NCBI GenBank assembly: GCA_035649275.1
Contig: DASRJW010000047.1
Coordinates: 1 to 6,103, forward strand
DNA from: Candidatus Krumholzibacteriia bacterium
Lineage (GTDB): Bacteria; Krumholzibacteriota; Krumholzibacteriia; G020349025
Length of the DNA: 6,103 bases
Direction: 5' to 3'
The position numbers and the translations under genes were made by a program. The notes beneath the pieces were generated by a model, which ran no database searches, had not been told where the DNA came from, and saw nothing but the letters and a program-made list of their open reading frames with translations. This document shows, piece after piece, positions 5,408 to 6,103 of this stretch. Numbering within the stretch: position 1 is the stretch's first letter; every line of letters starts with the position of its first letter.

Positions 5408-6103
5408 CTACTCCCTGCTCCTGGGGCTGGCAACGGCACCGCCCGTCACCAGGCAACGCGGCGCGAAGTCGACGAGATCGAGGGAGACGCAGTGGAACTC
5501 GATCCCACGATGCATGCCCTCGGGATAGCTGCCCGGCGGCACCGCATGCAGGTGACCGTAGACGCAGAGACGCACGCCGAACTCCAGGAGCAGATCGAGA
5601 ACCGGCGAGCTGCCGGTGGCGACCGCGTACGGCGGGTAGTGCAGCATGGCGAGCCGTGGACCTTCCCCGCGTGCCGCCTGCAGAGACAGCCGCAGGCGGC
5701 CGAGCTCGCGGGCGAAAATGCCGGCGTCTTCCGGCGTGGTCTCGGGGCTCGGCAAGAGCCAGCCACGACTGCCGCAGACTTGCCAGCCCTCGACGGCGAT
5801 GCAGTCCTTCTGCAGGGGCACGATGCTGGGAGGAAGCGCTTGGCGCAGCTTCCTCAGGCTCCCCCACCAGTAATCGTGGTTGCCTTTGAGCAGGATCTTG
5901 CGGCCCGGAAGAGCACCGACGAACTCGAGATCGGGCCGCGCCTCGTCGAGACGCATGGCCCAAGAGGTATCGCCACAGACGAGGACGGTGTCGGTGTCGC
6001 GGACGCGCTCCCGCCAGCGGGCGGCGAGCTTTTCCGCGTGGCCCACCCATTCGGGGCCGAAGCGATCCATGGGCTTGTCGACTGCGAAGCCGAGGTGCAG
6101 ATC
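5408..6103 (-). CDS. Calcineurin-like metallophosphoesterase (COG1768-like), N-terminus beyond the window
   Basis: The frame is open at the right edge, and 231 residues are visible. An internal ATG at 6070 is not the true start. The codons before it, up to 6103, read DLHLGFAVDKP, which supplies the first metal-binding motif (D1, H3 of the visible part). Only a short leader, perhaps under ten residues, should be missing. The other two-metal ligands follow in order: GDTSWAM (44-50, D45), KGNHDYWW (73-80, N75/H76), LHYPP (154-158, H155) and YGHLHA (182-187, H184/H186). The spacing, and CGDTSWAMRLDEA (43-55) with LPGRKILLKGNHDYWW, fit the COG1768 group of predicted phosphohydrolases, usually about 230-240 residues. 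There is no membrane segment, so it is probably cytoplasmic. The natural substrate is unknown; the fold acts on phosphomonoesters, phosphodiesters or nucleotides. It ends with TAG 39 bp before the argF start and probably shares its transcript. A direct role in arginine synthesis is not implied by the sequence. Confidence 0.9.
   Translation of the reverse strand, partial: DLHLGFAVDKPMDRFGPEWVGHAEKLAARWRERVRDTDTVLVCGDTSWAMRLDEARPDLEFVGALPGRKILLKGNHDYWWGSLRKLRQALPPSIVPLQKDCIAVEGWQVCGSRGWLLPSPETTPEDAGIFARELGRLRLSLQAARGEGPRLAMLHYPPYAVATGSSPVLDLLLEFGVRLCVYGHLHAVPPGSYPEGMHRGIEFHCVSLDLVDFAPRCLVTGGAVASPRSRE

Noticed and set aside
4380-6050. A 556-codon minus-strand frame spanning both argF and the phosphoesterase
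   Set aside because: It is the shifted frame of two well-identified genes, rich in Arg, Ala, Gly and Pro, as expected of a GC-rich shadow frame. No motif was seen.

Overview
The window is a GC-rich bacterial sequence with very strong G/C preference at third codon positions. It holds four protein-coding genes and one well-defined divergent promoter region. The mix is a long secreted C25-type (gingipain/PorU-like) cysteine peptidase, a COG2403 GTPase-like protein and an ordinary ornithine carbamoyltransferase. This suggests an uncultured or little-studied GC-rich bacterium, perhaps from the FCB group or a neighbouring candidate phylum. That placement is inference; nothing here fixes the taxon.

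Layout. (1) Positions 1-2838, minus strand: the first 946 codons of a secreted C25-family peptidase. It has a signal peptide, a gingipain-type propeptide, a long beta-rich middle region with proline-rich linkers, and the start of the catalytic domain. The gene runs off the left edge just after its presumed catalytic histidine. (2) Positions 2839-3132: a divergent intergenic region, only about half G+C in its centre. It carries a near-consensus sigma70-type promoter for the peptidase (TATAAT, 18-bp spacer, TTGACC). Near the gene on the other side is a 12-bp direct repeat spaced 21 bp. (3) Positions 3133-4449, plus strand: a complete 438-residue P-loop protein of the COG2403 / cyclic 2,3-diphosphoglycerate synthetase-like family. 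(4) Positions 4439-5368, minus strand: a complete ornithine carbamoyltransferase (argF) with a GTG start and a strong Shine-Dalgarno sequence. Its 3' end overlaps that of the P-loop gene by 11 bp, tail to tail. (5) Positions 5408-6103, minus strand: a COG1768-like calcineurin-type metallophosphoesterase, cut at its N-terminus by the right edge. It lies 39 bp upstream of argF and is probably cotranscribed with it.

How they fit together. The phosphoesterase and argF look like one minus-strand transcript whose promoter is outside the window. The P-loop gene is transcribed against it. The peptidase is a separate secreted product with its own strong promoter. I see no tRNA, rRNA, CRISPR array, insertion sequence or mobile-element remnant. 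The window looks like ordinary chromosome. Its least understood pieces are the bacterial COG2403 protein and the large C25 protein. I do not see a convincing new multi-gene system.
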